64,000 nt of DNA from Streptomyces sp. DI166 (GTDB taxonomy: Bacteria; Actinomycetota; Actinomycetes; Streptomycetales; Streptomycetaceae): NCBI RefSeq assembly GCF_900091315.1, contig NZ_FLSP01000002.1:124001-188000 (forward strand), given 5' to 3'. The notes beneath the pieces are model-generated. The model had not been told where the DNA came from. It saw nothing but the letters and a program-made list of their open reading frames with translations, and searched no databases. Positions 63,271 through 64,000 of this stretch are shown in pieces (the first letter of the stretch is position 1; every line of letters starts with the position of its first letter). A program made the position numbers and the translations under genes.

Positions 63271-63461
63271 GGGCGGCGTCCGGGGCTGGAGGCGCGCTGT
63301 CGGCGGGCATGGTGCCGCGCAGGGCTCTGAGGCATCAGGGCGACAGTGTTTCAGGTGGGCGGGCCCATTGCCGGGGTAAACGGAACTTGAGTAGCCTGTG
63401 TTCGTTATCCCGATCGGCTGTTGAAATTTCGAACACCCAGAACAAAGGGAGGGGGCCGGAC

Positions 63462-64000
63462 GTGGGACGCCTCGTACCTGCCGTGACCCGGGCTCTCGAC
63501 ATCCTTGAGCTCTTCCTCGACGGGGACGGCACGCTCTCCGCCCCCGACATCGTGCGCAAGCTACAGCTCCCGCGCACCACCGTCCACGAACTGGTCACCA
63601 CGCTGGCCGCCCGGAACTACATCGTCCCGGTGCAGGGGCAGCCGGGCCGCTACCGGCTGGGGGTGCGGCCCTACCAGCTCGGCAGCCGGTACGCCGAGCA
63701 GCTCGACCTCGCCGCCGAAGGCCAGCAGGTGGCCCGCTCCGTCGCCGAGACCTGCGACGAGACCGTGCACGTGGCGATCCTGGAGGGCACCGACGTCATC
63801 TACATCGCCAAGGTCGACTCCACGCACGCCGTCCGTATGGTCTCCGCGGCCGGTCGCCGGCTGCCCGCGCACTGCACCTCCGTCGGCAAGATGCTGCTGG
63901 CCGCGCTGCCGGAGCAGGAGCTGGCCTCCCGGATCCCGGACGGGACCGAGCTGGTCGCCATGACCCCCAACAGCATCACCGACCCGGCCGTCCTGCGCGA
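63462..64000 (+). CDS. IclR-family transcriptional regulator (partial)
   Basis: Cut by the right edge after about 179 residues. GTG start at 63462 with GGGAGGGGG upstream. The helix-turn-helix reads ILELFLDGDGTLSAPDIVRKL and LPRTTVHELVTTLAARNY, followed by GRYRLGVRPYQLGSRYAEQ and the IclR effector domain (DETVHVAILEGTDVIYIAKVD, LPAHCTSVGKMLLAA). IclR proteins bind metabolites and control catabolic operons. The GAAATTTC palindrome at 63423-63430, about 35 bp before the start, could be its own operator. Confidence 0.9.
   Translation, partial: MGRLVPAVTRALDILELFLDGDGTLSAPDIVRKLQLPRTTVHELVTTLAARNYIVPVQGQPGRYRLGVRPYQLGSRYAEQLDLAAEGQQVARSVAETCDETVHVAILEGTDVIYIAKVDSTHAVRMVSAAGRRLPAHCTSVGKMLLAALPEQELASRIPDGTELVAMTPNSITDPAVLR

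Overview
This window is high-GC actinobacterial DNA, almost certainly a Streptomyces chromosome. Evidence: strong third-position GC bias, many 4-nt ATGA/GTGA gene overlaps, SARP, LuxR, IclR, PucR and TetR regulators, a MatB/AccDA malonyl-CoA pair, an Mbl-like actin homologue, and a single TTA leucine codon in a natural-product megasynthase. All reading is by eye; no database search was run.

Layout. 0-3.2 kb: the 5' end of an ABC exporter, a divergent xylulokinase-like FGGY kinase, a YtxH-like membrane protein, two tandem tRNA-Asn genes with a terminator, and a CAT-anticodon tRNA. 3.2-16.9 kb: an accessory segment. It holds a Phd/PIN toxin-antitoxin pair, two abutting regulator remnants (WYL and TetR ends), a SWIM-zinc-finger protein, a VapBC pair, and a complete jetABCD operon read as a type III Wadjet plasmid-defence system. 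It ends in a decayed TnpB element with an intact right-end hairpin that cuts a tetR gene. 16.9-30 kb: a frameshifted PLP enzyme, an MFS exporter and a single 3477-residue PKS-NRPS (ligase-ACP-KS-AT-ACP-luciferase-like monooxygenase-C-A-PCP-C).

30-39 kb: an Mbl-like protein, then a tightly coupled four-gene operon. Its products are a small trypsin-co-occurring protein, a trypsin-like protease with a VMAP-like tail, a MoxR AAA+ ATPase, and a 1567-residue protein joining a vWA-like/SAV_2336-type domain, a pseudokinase, a SARP-type DNA-binding/BTAD unit and a degenerate HAD domain. This looks like a regulated conflict or signalling system and is the least explained part of the window. 39-47 kb: accDA and matB (malonyl-CoA supply), an NB-ARC/LuxR regulator, an ATP-grasp enzyme, a MerR-PP2C fusion and a MEDS-domain protein.

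47-64 kb: a nine-gene, nearly fully overlapping operon for envelope glycan or lipid work (GT4 glycosyltransferase, two methyltransferases, AftD-like arabinosyltransferase, condensation-fold acyltransferase, DMT transporter, Trm112, FkbM methyltransferase, unknown protein). After it come a DUF3068 membrane protein, a DUF2613 micropeptide, a PucR regulator, a membrane-anchored unknown, an LCAT-like hydrolase and the start of an IclR regulator.

Functional logic: the left third is mobile and defensive. The NRPS-PKS island is a small self-contained pathway with exporter. The right half looks like chromosomal core for membrane, cell-wall and malonyl-CoA metabolism, with an inserted regulatory or conflict operon.
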